Source: Clostridiaceae bacterium Marseille-Q4145 (GTDB taxonomy: Bacteria > Bacillota > Clostridia > Lachnospirales > Lachnospiraceae). From it: a stretch of DNA of 64,000 nt. Location: assembly GCA_018223365.1 (NCBI GenBank), contig JAGTTP010000001.1:558001-622000 (forward strand), read 5' to 3'. Positions 8,076-16,396 of this stretch are shown piece after piece (the first letter of the stretch is position 1; every line of letters begins with the position of its first letter). A program made the position numbers and the translations under genes. Below the pieces are notes generated by a model. It made no database searches. It was not told the DNA's origin and saw only the letters and a program-made list of their open reading frames with translations.

Positions 8076-9410
8076 TTATTCCGCAGATGCCGGATGCATT
8101 CGTTTTACCGGATTCCCCGGTAGGATATCCTTATATCGATAAATGCTGAGCACCAGCCCGGTCAGGATATAAGAACTGACCATATTACTGCCGCCTGCGG
8201 AAAAGAAGGGAATGGTAATGGCTGCAGACGGAAGCAATCCCAGGTTCATGACAAGCACCAGTCCTGACTGAGCTAAAAGCACCATACTACAGCCATAGCC
8301 GACCATCATCCCCAGCTGATTTTTCTGATGAGAAGATATGTGAAACATTTTCACCCACAGGAGCAGAAGTAATGCCACTGCTGTCACCGCCGCCAGTAAT
8401 CCATAGGCGGAAGTCAGACTTACGAGAATGTACTCACTGTTCCATCCCGGCAGTTTCTGCCAGACATGATTCCCTGAAGCTCCCAGTAGCCGACTTGTCC
8501 TGAGACACTCATATGCAGTCTGCGCAGCATAACTTGGCTCACCATATCCAAGCCATGCCTGTAATCTCTTTACCTGATATTCTGCAAGCATTCCCGTTCC
8601 GAGCATCATCGCCGGAGCCAGTATCATCATTCCCCATACAGCTGCCAGCATTTTCCTCGGACTGACCTGATACCAGCCCTTTCCTACTGCAATGGAGAAC
8701 AATAACAGACAGATAAACAGAAGCATCACTGCCTGATTCAGTCCTGGAAGCCGAAGCACCAGAAATACCGGCAGCAATGTCCAGATCAGAAGTCCTGTAA
8801 GTCCTTTATAACTTCTTCCTCTGTAGGTGTACAGTACCGCAGCATACGCAGGAACATACAGCCAGATCATTCCAAAGGTCGGAATCATCACCGGCCCGAC
8901 CCGCAGGCCATAGATTCTCCCATATACCTGTACTCCCGTAACCAGTGACAGCAGAATAAAAAGGAGAATTCCACCTGCAATCTGTCTGCTCCATTTACCA
9001 AGAACACTGTAATCAATCCGGCAGACCAGAAGCATCAGCAAAAATCCGGTCACGGTATATTTCACCTGCTGATGAAACCAGTACTCCATTCCATTTATGG
9101 AATTATCTCCTGCGAGGAATAGCATGGCTCCATAGAACACAAGACTCAACACACTGATCAGGCTGACCAGTACCAGCATCTCCACCGACATATGGGGCCG
9201 ATGAATCCGGTCCAGCGCCACACCAGTTTCCACAGGATCGCCCATTTCCCGGACTGCAAGCTCCAACGCCTGTTCGTGATCCGTTCCTTCTTCTTCAAAG
9301 GCTTCGGCCTGATCAAGAATATGGTCTTTTAATTCTTCCGCAATGGAATCATGTATCTTGCTGCAGCGCACCTGTTCTGTCACTGTTCTGAGGTATTCAT
9401 CCATTCTCAT
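8076..9410 (-). CDS. SEDS-family (FtsW/RodA/SpoVE-like) protein with N-terminal HAAS-like domain
   Basis: This 444-residue protein has a soluble N-terminal region (about 1-72, with EELKDHILDQAEAFEEEG and ALELAVREMGDP) typical of the HAAS-like domain linked to PadR regulators, then about ten membrane helices of the SEDS fold. The SEDS hallmark NLGLLPSAAITIPFFSAGG is at 389-407. Canonical SEDS glycosyltransferases carry an aspartate in an external loop (TDFIF in RodA); here the aligned stretch is NSEYILV, with glutamate at 326. The ATG at 9410 has GGAGGTG upstream, and its binding site overlaps the padR stop. Whether it polymerises glycan or acts as a sensor is unknown. Confidence 0.85.
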   Translation of the reverse strand: MRMDEYLRTVTEQVRCSKIHDSIAEELKDHILDQAEAFEEEGTDHEQALELAVREMGDPVETGVALDRIHRPHMSVEMLVLVSLISVLSLVFYGAMLFLAGDNSINGMEYWFHQQVKYTVTGFLLMLLVCRIDYSVLGKWSRQIAGGILLFILLSLVTGVQVYGRIYGLRVGPVMIPTFGMIWLYVPAYAAVLYTYRGRSYKGLTGLLIWTLLPVFLVLRLPGLNQAVMLLFICLLLFSIAVGKGWYQVSPRKMLAAVWGMMILAPAMMLGTGMLAEYQVKRLQAWLGYGEPSYAAQTAYECLRTSRLLGASGNHVWQKLPGWNSEYILVSLTSAYGLLAAVTAVALLLLLWVKMFHISSHQKNQLGMMVGYGCSMVLLAQSGLVLVMNLGLLPSAAITIPFFSAGGSNMVSSYILTGLVLSIYRYKDILPGNPVKRMHPASAE

Positions 9411-9412
9411 GT

Positions 9413-9742
9413 TTACACCTCCATAGCCAGAACATTGCCGACTGCTTTTGAATATTCCTTCCACTCCTCTTTTTTCTGCTCCAGATGCTTTCTGCCTTCC
9501 GGAGTAATCTGATAATATTTCCGGACTTTCCCCAGCACTTCCTGCTCATAGGAATTGAGGAACCGTTTTTCTTCTAGACCGTGAAGCAGTGGATACAGCG
9601 TTCCCGCTTTCAGCTCAAATACATTTTCTGAACGCTTCTTCAGCGTATCAATCATCTCATACCCATACATGTCTTTTTCTGAAAGCAGTCTCAATATCAG
9701 CATCCCCATACTTCCGGACACCAGACTTCTGTCAATTGCCAT
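9413..9742 (-). CDS. PadR family transcriptional repressor
   Basis: A 109-residue winged-helix protein with the PadR pattern: GMLILRLLSEKDMYGYEMIDTL, then ELKAGTLYPLLHGLEEKRFL and VRKYYQITPEGRKHLEQKKEEW. PadR proteins dimerise and repress nearby genes until a ligand or stress signal releases them. The gene is followed immediately by the SEDS gene (stop and next start are two bases apart). A strong promoter overlaid by a 34-bp palindrome lies just upstream, so it very likely represses its own operon. Confidence 0.92.
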   Translation of the reverse strand: MAIDRSLVSGSMGMLILRLLSEKDMYGYEMIDTLKKRSENVFELKAGTLYPLLHGLEEKRFLNSYEQEVLGKVRKYYQITPEGRKHLEQKKEEWKEYSKAVGNVLAMEV

Positions 9743-9761
9743 AATAGGATCCTCCTGTCAT

Positions 9762-9821
9762 TATATAGTTTATCTATATATAGATTAACTATATAGTATA
9801 TCGACAATCTATATATGTCAA
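9762..9821 (-). promoter_or_regulatory. padR promoter and 34-bp palindromic operator
   Basis: On the minus strand TTGACA (9816-9821) and TACTAT (9793-9798) are 17 bases apart. Bases 9762-9795 form a near-perfect palindrome (one mismatched pair) built of TATATAGTT, ATCTA, TAGAT and AACTATATA. It overlaps the -10 box and the start region, as expected for a PadR autorepression site. Confidence 0.75.
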
Positions 9822-9837
9822 TTGTTTTTCATAAAAA

Positions 9838-10284
9838 TTATCCTTCTGCCTGGATCTCCGGCTGAAAATCATCCGTATCCCCGCAGAAATAACCACCCAG
9901 ATGGCTGCTGATATATTCCATTACCTTTTTTGCCTCTTCAAAATCATCCGGTCGAATCGTCACGGCATAGGCTGTATGAAGACTGCGGTCTTTCATATAA
10001 GCTTCCATGACTTCATCTTCTGAAGCACCGCCAAGGTTCTCCATATCCACGGAACCTGCCTCCGGAAGTTCAATCTCCACTACTTCCGCTTCTTCCCAGT
10101 ATTCTGCCTTCCAGCTCTTCTCCTCTGCGAAAAGCCCATAAATCTGAGCCGGTGTAATCTCATCTTCTGCCAGATACAGCCATTCTTTCGGCATCTGCGG
10201 ACCTTTCAGTGCCTTTGGTACTTTTGCAGGACTGTGTTTCTGAACCGGCTTCTTTCCGGGTTTTCTGTTATCTTTCTTTGTCAT
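9838..10284 (-). CDS. Hypothetical protein with basic N terminus and acidic body
   Basis: A 148-residue soluble protein of no family known to me. The first 30 residues are rich in lysine and proline (KKDNRKPGKKPVQKHSP); the rest is acidic. The ATG at 10284 is used because AGAAAGGAA lies about nine bases upstream. It overlaps the end of the DUF1934 gene by 17 bases, so the two are probably cotranscribed and translationally coupled. An ATG three codons earlier is possible. Confidence 0.7.
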   Translation of the reverse strand: MTKKDNRKPGKKPVQKHSPAKVPKALKGPQMPKEWLYLAEDEITPAQIYGLFAEEKSWKAEYWEEAEVVEIELPEAGSVDMENLGGASEDEVMEAYMKDRSLHTAYAVTIRPDDFEEAKKVMEYISSHLGGYFCGDTDDFQPEIQAEG

Positions 10285-10753
10285 CGGTTTCATTTCCTTT
10301 CTGTTCTTCCTTCTGTAAACGAAATGCTGTTCTTGGCTCCACACTGATTCGAATGTCACAGTCTGAACAATGCTCTCCATTGATACAAAGTTCATAAGAT
10401 GCCGTCATCTCAATCTTTTCCTCTTCCACTCCAAGACGAACCCCGGTCGTACGCGTTGCCACCATAAAAGAACCAAAGGGCACGTTATAGGCAGTTTCAC
10501 TGGTTGTGCCTTCCTCAAATACCATCTCTGCCGTTACCGGTCCTCTCTTTCTGATGGAAACACTCCGTTCATTCAGTTTCAGCATATTTCTGACCGGCTT
10601 ATCATGTCCTTCCAGCATCTCATCAAAGAACAGATAATGTACTCCATCCTTCTCATGGTATTCTCCCAAATGTACCATTTCGATATTATCCTGCTCTCCG
10701 TCTGCCAGCTGCAGGCCAGAGATGGTTACGGTTACTTCTTTTGTCAAATACAT
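10268..10753 (-). CDS. DUF1934 domain protein (YwiB-like beta-barrel)
   Basis: A 161-residue protein matching DUF1934, a small lipocalin-like beta-barrel family represented by YwiB of Bacillus. Typical segments are YLFFDEMLEG near the middle and NVPFGSFMVATRTTGVRL followed by a strand ending in a short basic tail. The molecular role is unknown; no membrane segment or catalytic motif is visible. It precedes and overlaps the hypothetical gene ending at 9838. Confidence 0.85.
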   Translation of the reverse strand: MYLTKEVTVTISGLQLADGEQDNIEMVHLGEYHEKDGVHYLFFDEMLEGHDKPVRNMLKLNERSVSIRKRGPVTAEMVFEEGTTSETAYNVPFGSFMVATRTTGVRLGVEEEKIEMTASYELCINGEHCSDCDIRISVEPRTAFRLQKEEQKGNETDDKER

Positions 10754-10786
10754 CTTCCCCCATCTGTCATTATTTTACTTATTCTA

Positions 10787-10993
10787 TCATCTTTCCAACG
10801 AGTAGTGAAGTCCTTTCGCCAGTCGGAAATTCACCTTCACCGGAAGACGGTTTGGATTTGGCCGTTCATAAAATATCGTCCACCAGGACACGCTCTCCGT
10901 TACCGGAAGGGATGCACCTGCACATTCCAGGCACTGCATACTTCCAATCCCCAATGCCAGAAAAAGCACCAATATCGCAAATAATTTTCTCAT
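10787..10993 (-). CDS. Small exported or membrane-anchored protein, unknown
   Basis: A 68-residue open frame beginning MRKLFAILVLFLALGIGSMQ, a good signal-peptide or anchor segment, followed by a polar tail ending in VNFRLAKGLHYSLER. An AAAGGAG sequence lies ten bases before the ATG at 10993. It is located between ispE and the DUF1934 gene on the same strand. No family is recognised, so the call rests on signal sequence, binding site and position. Confidence 0.5.
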   Translation of the reverse strand: MRKLFAILVLFLALGIGSMQCLECAGASLPVTESVSWWTIFYERPNPNRLPVKVNFRLAKGLHYSLER

Positions 10994-11044
10994 GGTCTGT
11001 CCGCTCCTTTCCGTTGAAGTATGGACAGGCATATTTCTTCTTAT

Positions 11045-11071
11045 ACAAAAAGATGGACCAAAAGGTCCATC
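11045..11071 (-). terminator. Intrinsic terminator after ispE
   Basis: On the minus strand GATGGACC-TTTT-GGTCCATC is followed by TTTTTGT. The hairpin begins two bases after the ispE stop codon. Confidence 0.88.
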
Positions 11072-11073
11072 CC

Positions 11074-11955
11074 CTAGCGTTTTACATTATAAGGTGTTGT
11101 GATGTACAACTGCTTTGCAAGCCCGCTGGCTTTCAGATCTTTCTGCGCCTGTCGTGCTTTTGCCGGACTGTCGAAAATACCGAATACGGTCGGACCGCTT
11201 CCGCTCATCATGGCACCGACTGCTTCATGTTCCATCATACGCTCCTTGATCTGACGGATCACCGGATAATTCGGAATCGTCACCGTCTCCAGCACATTTC
11301 CCATACGCTCGCACAAAAGCTTCAGATCCTTCTGCTTCATGGCCTCGATCATACTGTCCACATCCGGATGCTGCTCCGGCCTCAAATCATTCGCATGCAG
11401 ATTCTCATAGACAAATTTGGTGGACACGCTGATACCAGGTTTTGCAATGAGAATCGTACATTTCGGCATGGACGGAAGGACACTTAATTTTTCTCCGATT
11501 CCTTCTGCCAATGCAGTCCCCCGCTGAATACAATAAGGAACATCCGCTCCCAGTTTCACACCCCGATCCATCAGTTCCTGGCGGGACAGCCCCAGGCCAT
11601 ACATCTGGTTGATTCCCCAGAGAACAGCTGCTCCGTCGGAACTTCCACCCGCCATACCTGCTGCCACGGGGATCCGTTTTTTCAGTTGAATCGACACGCC
11701 ATCCTGAATGTCAAATTCATCCATCAGAAGCTTTGCTGCCTTGTAAACCAGATTATTTTCGTTGGTCGGCAGATAATAAAGGTTGGTCTTCACCTGGATC
11801 CCCGGTGTCTTTGTTCTGCGGATTTCCAGATCATCATGCAGTCCAATGGTCTGCATAATCATCTTTACCTCGTGATAACCATCCTCTCTTCTGCGCAGTA
11901 CATCCAGCCCCAGATTGATTTTCGCCAGCGCCTTCAGCTGTATTCTATCTTTCAT
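11074..11955 (-). CDS. ispE: 4-diphosphocytidyl-2-C-methyl-D-erythritol kinase IspE
   Basis: A 293-residue GHMP kinase. The N terminus KALAKINLGLDVLRRREDGY and the ATP loop PVAAGMAGGSSDGAAVL (about residues 95-111) are diagnostic, as is GSGPTVFGIF near residue 253. It phosphorylates CDP-methylerythritol in the non-mevalonate isoprenoid pathway. The length matches the family. It is the last gene of a run that also includes a SPOCS/LysM protein and a lipoprotein and ends in its own terminator. Confidence 0.95.
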   Translation of the reverse strand: MKDRIQLKALAKINLGLDVLRRREDGYHEVKMIMQTIGLHDDLEIRRTKTPGIQVKTNLYYLPTNENNLVYKAAKLLMDEFDIQDGVSIQLKKRIPVAAGMAGGSSDGAAVLWGINQMYGLGLSRQELMDRGVKLGADVPYCIQRGTALAEGIGEKLSVLPSMPKCTILIAKPGISVSTKFVYENLHANDLRPEQHPDVDSMIEAMKQKDLKLLCERMGNVLETVTIPNYPVIRQIKERMMEHEAVGAMMSGSGPTVFGIFDSPAKARQAQKDLKASGLAKQLYITTPYNVKR

Positions 11956-11992
11956 GTGTGTCTCCTTATTTCTTTTCGCATTTGGTTTTATT

Positions 11993-13579
11993 TTAATCTA
12001 TTTTAGAGGCAGATACAATTGTTTTTTCCGCCATTTTCTTGACCAGCAGAAGACGGACACCAGGTTTCACATTTTCTTCCTTCAGTCCGTTTAACTCCAT
12101 CACCGCCTGGCAGGTGGTGGAATGCATTTTGGAAATTTCCCACAAGGTTTCTTCAGGCTGCACCACATGAACGACTATCCCCGGAAGGCTTCTGAGCCGT
12201 TCCATATCAAGCGGCGCCTCTTCCAGATCTTCCACCAGTCCCAGTGTCTCCTGCTTACCGAGCAGTACCTGCACCTGCAGCATTGCTTTTACTTCCAGTT
12301 CTCTGGCTGATATCATGCTCACTGTCAACTGGTCCATGCTCATTCGAAGCTGCCATCTGCCCTCTGACGTTTCCCGAAGTTCCGCTGTATGCTCATATGG
12401 GATACTATAGGTACTGCAGGCAAAGGGTTGTGCATCATCTTCCGTGGCATAGAGCACCCACAGTTCCACATTTCCCTGCATCTTTAATCCCTGAGCAGAC
12501 ACTTCCGTATAGTCGCTGTGTACCTGCCCTCCCACGCAGAGAATCTGCATCATGTCAGGATCTGCCTCTCCAATGGTCGGACGGGCCGATACCCGTGCTC
12601 TGGAATCGGACACCTGCAGTATATGATCCCACTGATACTCCTTTCGGATCGGTGTAATTTCCTTTGACAGACTGTATGCATCCTGCAGCACATCACAGGT
12701 ACTGTCCTCAAAATACCTCATAAGAAGTTCCAGTACCACATCAATCCGTATCGTTCTTGGTTCACCGTCATAGTCTGCCTGCAGCTCCGCTTCTCCCTTG
12801 AGCAGCGTCACTTCCGTCATGCCGGACAAGCCAGTTCTGCTCAGTTCACATTCCACATCATTTCGGAATGGAATACTCTGCTCCAGCCATTGAAGCCGTC
12901 CTTCCTCCTCACTCTCATACAGGAAGAATACCATCAGTTCTCCCTTCACCTGGATTCTTCCATCTTCCAGTCTGGTTTCCGCTCCCTGCAGACGAATTTC
13001 TTTCCAGAGAATTCTTTGGACATTCGGCTTTCCGGGTGGCAGATTCATATCTTCCCGCACCCGGATGGTATCCTTTTTATGTATGATTTCCTGCTGCAGC
13101 TGCACCGGACTCCTTCGCATGAGCAGATCCTCTGACTCTGTCACTTCTGACACCAGCGGAACCGGCTGCTCACGGTATGCCTCCCCTTGCATGGACAAAA
13201 TTACTTTGATGTTTGCTTTTCTGGAATGAATTTCTGATATATGAAGATCCTCCTGCTTCCAATGAAAATCCAGAACATCTCCCTCTTCCAGTTCGTTCAG
13301 AAAAACAGTCTCATCTACAGGAATGCTTCCCTCCAGCACTTCCGGCATCCGGTTTTGATCTTCACCAATATATAAGATCCTGTACACAAAAACGCCTCTC
13401 ACTTTTATTTTCCCGGTTTCCCCTTTGATTTCATCTGGACAGAATTCGCCCTGTCCGTGAATAATTTTAAAAATATCCGCTTTCTGATCCGGTACATTCA
13501 GATCTTCTTCCAATGTAATCTGACTGAGTGCTGTTCCCTTTTGTCTGTTTAGATTGATAAATGACCTCTCCAGCTCCAT
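11993..13579 (-). CDS. SPOCS (DUF3794) repeat protein with C-terminal LysM domain
   Basis: A 528-residue protein with three DUF3794/SPOCS modules (roughly residues 30-140, 165-300 and 315-440), seen from the repeated pattern of DVLQ or DLNVP, then GxIKVRG or GRIQVKGEL, then SIPF, SIPV or SIPYEH. A LysM domain follows near residues 465-512 (HVVQPEETLWEISKMHSTTCQAVM). Such proteins occur in spore-forming Clostridia and are thought to bind the spore cortex or coat. There is no signal peptide, which fits mother-cell synthesis. Confidence 0.9.
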   Translation of the reverse strand: MELERSFINLNRQKGTALSQITLEEDLNVPDQKADIFKIIHGQGEFCPDEIKGETGKIKVRGVFVYRILYIGEDQNRMPEVLEGSIPVDETVFLNELEEGDVLDFHWKQEDLHISEIHSRKANIKVILSMQGEAYREQPVPLVSEVTESEDLLMRRSPVQLQQEIIHKKDTIRVREDMNLPPGKPNVQRILWKEIRLQGAETRLEDGRIQVKGELMVFFLYESEEEGRLQWLEQSIPFRNDVECELSRTGLSGMTEVTLLKGEAELQADYDGEPRTIRIDVVLELLMRYFEDSTCDVLQDAYSLSKEITPIRKEYQWDHILQVSDSRARVSARPTIGEADPDMMQILCVGGQVHSDYTEVSAQGLKMQGNVELWVLYATEDDAQPFACSTYSIPYEHTAELRETSEGRWQLRMSMDQLTVSMISARELEVKAMLQVQVLLGKQETLGLVEDLEEAPLDMERLRSLPGIVVHVVQPEETLWEISKMHSTTCQAVMELNGLKEENVKPGVRLLLVKKMAEKTIVSASKID

Positions 13580-13598
13580 ATCTTATCTCTTTCCTTTC

Positions 13599-13997
13599 TT
13601 ATTCGAATACCACAGATTTGTCAAGATACTCTAATTTCAGTACTATATAAGGGCAGGTCACCGCTTCTGCCGTCTGTTCCTGGCTTCCGGGACCCACCAG
13701 TTCTGTATCCACATAGATCGCGTTTTTTGTCAGATACAGATCCTTGACAGAAATGCTGTAACCGCTGGTTTTCTGTTCTCCATATCCTACACAGATGTAA
13801 AGATACCCTTCATCTTCATAAGTTACTTTAAAAGACTTGCTCTTCTTCTCTTCCAGTACATTTCTTAATTCTTCCGGCACTTTTTCCAGATCCATCACCG
13901 TAAAATCCAGATCCTGCAGGCGTTCCTCGTCCTGCGTTTCCACACCACACCCCGCGAGCAGCAGCACTGCCAGAATAATCAGGCACCATTTTCTCAT
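13599..13997 (-). CDS. Small lipoprotein with PrcB-like C-terminal domain
   Basis: A 132-residue protein starting MRKWCLIILAVLLLAGCGVE: a signal peptide with the lipobox LLAGC and C17 as the lipidated residue. The rest resembles the PrcB C-terminal domain (short strands with YLYICVGYGEQKTSGYSISV, then a proline and a final strand). The family was named after a treponemal protease-complex subunit; its function here is not known. It lies 19 bases before the SPOCS/LysM gene on the same transcript, suggesting a surface or spore-envelope role. Confidence 0.78.
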   Translation of the reverse strand: MRKWCLIILAVLLLAGCGVETQDEERLQDLDFTVMDLEKVPEELRNVLEEKKSKSFKVTYEDEGYLYICVGYGEQKTSGYSISVKDLYLTKNAIYVDTELVGPGSQEQTAEAVTCPYIVLKLEYLDKSVVFE

Positions 13998-14110
13998 AAA
14001 CCCGCACTTCTTCCTGCCATTTGTTCTATCTTATGACGAAAAAAGACTTTTCAGACCAGACCAGGTAAAGTATAATGAAGGTTATGAATGAAAACATGGG
14101 GGAATTTATT

Positions 14111-15637
14111 ATGCACTTTAAAATAGCTGAAGATGACAAAACCAATCACCGCTACAGCGGAGTCCTCGCTCATCCGACTTCCTTCCCATCTCCTTATGGG
14201 GTCGGTGATATGGGGAAGGAAGCATACAACTTCATTGACTTTCTGCACATGGCCGGTCAGCATCTCTGGCAGGTTCTGCCCCTTGGCCCTTGTGGCAATG
14301 GAAACTCTCCTTATCAGAGTTTTTCGGTCTTTGCAGGACAGCCCCTTCTCATCAGTCCGGATCTGCTGATTGAGAAAAAACTTCTTACCAGAGAGGATCT
14401 GGAACCGATTCCGGAATTCAATCCGGACAAAGTAGAATACACCAAAGTCACGGAGTATAAGACCGGACTGTTTCGGAAAGCCTATCAGAACTTCCGCCAC
14501 ACCTCAGATAAGAATCTGCTGGAGGAATATGATTCCTTTCAGAAAAATAATAAGTTCTGGCTGGAAGACTACTGTCTCTACATGGCAGGAAAAGATTATC
14601 ATGAGAATCTGCCCTGGTATGAGTGGGAAGACAGCCTCTTGGATCCGACACCTGCAGAGCGCGCTGCCTGGCTTAAGCTTCTGGAAACAGAAGTCGACTA
14701 TTACTGCTTCGTACAGTTCTGCTTCTTCAGTCAGTGGTATGCACTGAAGGATTATGCAAATGAAAAAGGAATTGCCATCATCGGTGATATTCCGATCTTC
14801 ACCTCCCCGGACAGCGCTGATGTCTGGGCAAATAAAAGTATGTTCTGCCTGGATACCAAGGGACATCCGTTGGAAGTAGCCGGAGTTCCGCCAGATTATT
14901 TTGCTGCTGAGGGACAGCTGTGGGGTAACCCCCTCTATGACTGGAAAGCACATAAAAAGGACGGCTATCGCTGGTGGATTGAACGCGTCCGCCACCAACT
15001 GGATCAGGTAGATTATGTCCGCATCGACCATTTCCGCGGATTTGAAGCTTACTGGGCAGTTCCGGCAGGCGAGAAGACTGCTATGAACGGTAAATGGAAG
15101 AAAGGTCCTGGCGAGGAACTGTTCCGTGCCATTGAAAAAGCATTAGGCGAAGAACTCCCGATTTTTGCAGAGGATCTTGGCATTATTACACCGGAAGTAG
15201 AAAAGCTGCGAGATTCTCTCGGTTATCCGGGCATGAAGGTTCTGCAGTTTGGTTTTGATGGACTTGGAGAGAGTTCTTTCCTTCCTCATCAGCTTGACAC
15301 CCGGAACTGTATCTGCTATACCGGAACCCATGACAATGATACAACCCTTGGCTGGTATCAGCATACAGCCCATCAGAACCAGGACAAAGTGCGCCGTTAT
15401 ATGAATACGGACGCTTCCAGCATCAGCTGGGATTTCATCCGCGTCTGCCTGGGTACCATTGCAAAATATGCCATTTTCCCGGTACAGGATCTTTTGAATC
15501 AGGGAAGTGAACACCGCATGAACACCCCTGGTACCGCAACTGGCAACTGGGAGTACCGCTTCCGCGCCGGACTTCTGAACGAAGGCATGGCAAAAGGACT
15601 TCGCCAGATGACCGAACTGTTCGGCCGTTTCGGTTGA
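14111..15637 (+). CDS. malQ: 4-alpha-glucanotransferase MalQ (amylomaltase)
   Basis: A 508-residue GH77 enzyme. Family blocks are present: GVLAHPTSFPSPYGVGDMG, LPLGPCGNGNSPYQ, IIGDIPIFTSPDSADVWA, VRIDHFRGFEAYWAVP (nucleophile aspartate) and FAEDLGIITPEVEKLRD, plus GTHDNDTTLGW near the end. It transfers glucan chains between maltodextrins in the cytoplasm, for glycogen or starch breakdown. The ATG at 14111 is chosen because GGGGG lies eight bases upstream; ATGs at 14075 and 14093 lack such sites. It heads a four-gene run with plsC, ddl and murF. Confidence 0.95.
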   Translation: MHFKIAEDDKTNHRYSGVLAHPTSFPSPYGVGDMGKEAYNFIDFLHMAGQHLWQVLPLGPCGNGNSPYQSFSVFAGQPLLISPDLLIEKKLLTREDLEPIPEFNPDKVEYTKVTEYKTGLFRKAYQNFRHTSDKNLLEEYDSFQKNNKFWLEDYCLYMAGKDYHENLPWYEWEDSLLDPTPAERAAWLKLLETEVDYYCFVQFCFFSQWYALKDYANEKGIAIIGDIPIFTSPDSADVWANKSMFCLDTKGHPLEVAGVPPDYFAAEGQLWGNPLYDWKAHKKDGYRWWIERVRHQLDQVDYVRIDHFRGFEAYWAVPAGEKTAMNGKWKKGPGEELFRAIEKALGEELPIFAEDLGIITPEVEKLRDSLGYPGMKVLQFGFDGLGESSFLPHQLDTRNCICYTGTHDNDTTLGWYQHTAHQNQDKVRRYMNTDASSISWDFIRVCLGTIAKYAIFPVQDLLNQGSEHRMNTPGTATGNWEYRFRAGLLNEGMAKGLRQMTELFGRFG

Positions 15638-15662
15638 TGCGTACCGTTTTAAGGAGTTTTAT

Positions 15663-16394
15663 ATGATACGTTTAATTTTAATAGCAACAATTCTGATCCT
15701 TTACCTGATCATCGGCATTCCGGTTCTTCTGATCGAATGGGTGATTGGTAAATTCAATCCACGCGCAAGAGATATCAGCAGCCTTCGTATGGTACAGGCA
15801 GCCTTCAAACTCATGCTGTGGATCACCGGTTCCGATATTACCTATATCGGTCATGAAAATGTGCCAAAAGATCAGGCTGTTCTCTATGTCGGAAATCACT
15901 GCAGCTATTTTGATATTCTGCTCACCTATTCCATGTGTCCGGATCTGACCGGATATGTGGCAAAGGCTGAGATGCTCAAAGTACCACTCCTGCGCGACTG
16001 GATGAAACGGCTTTATTGTCTTTTCCTGGATCGTTCCAACGTCAAGGAAGGATTAAAAACCATTCTGACTGGTATTGAATATATTAAGAAGGGAATCTCT
16101 ATCTGTATTTTCCCGGAAGGCACCAGAAGTAAGGACGGAAACATGATTCCCTTCAAGGAAGGCAGCATGAAGATGGCGTCCAAAACCGGATGTCCCATCA
16201 TTCCTATTGCCATCACCAATTCCGCGCAGATCTGGGAAGCACATCTTCCTTATATCAGACCTGCCCATGTCATCGTAGAATACGGTGCACCCATTTACCC
16301 GAAGGAACTTTCCAAAGAAGACCAGAAGTTTCTCGGGTCCTATGCCCAGCATAAAATTCAGGAAATGCTGGATCAGCATAAACAGGAGGATTGA
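15663..16394 (+). CDS. plsC: 1-acyl-sn-glycerol-3-phosphate acyltransferase
   Basis: A 243-residue membrane-anchored acyltransferase with an N-terminal hydrophobic helix, the catalytic NHCSYFD motif (H79, D84) and the glycerol-phosphate site FPEGTRSKDG (150-159). It adds the second acyl chain in phosphatidic acid synthesis. The start has AAGGAG upstream. It ends two bases before ddl, so the two are tightly coupled. Confidence 0.93.
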   Translation: MIRLILIATILILYLIIGIPVLLIEWVIGKFNPRARDISSLRMVQAAFKLMLWITGSDITYIGHENVPKDQAVLYVGNHCSYFDILLTYSMCPDLTGYVAKAEMLKVPLLRDWMKRLYCLFLDRSNVKEGLKTILTGIEYIKKGISICIFPEGTRSKDGNMIPFKEGSMKMASKTGCPIIPIAITNSAQIWEAHLPYIRPAHVIVEYGAPIYPKELSKEDQKFLGSYAQHKIQEMLDQHKQED

Positions 16395-16396
16395 TT

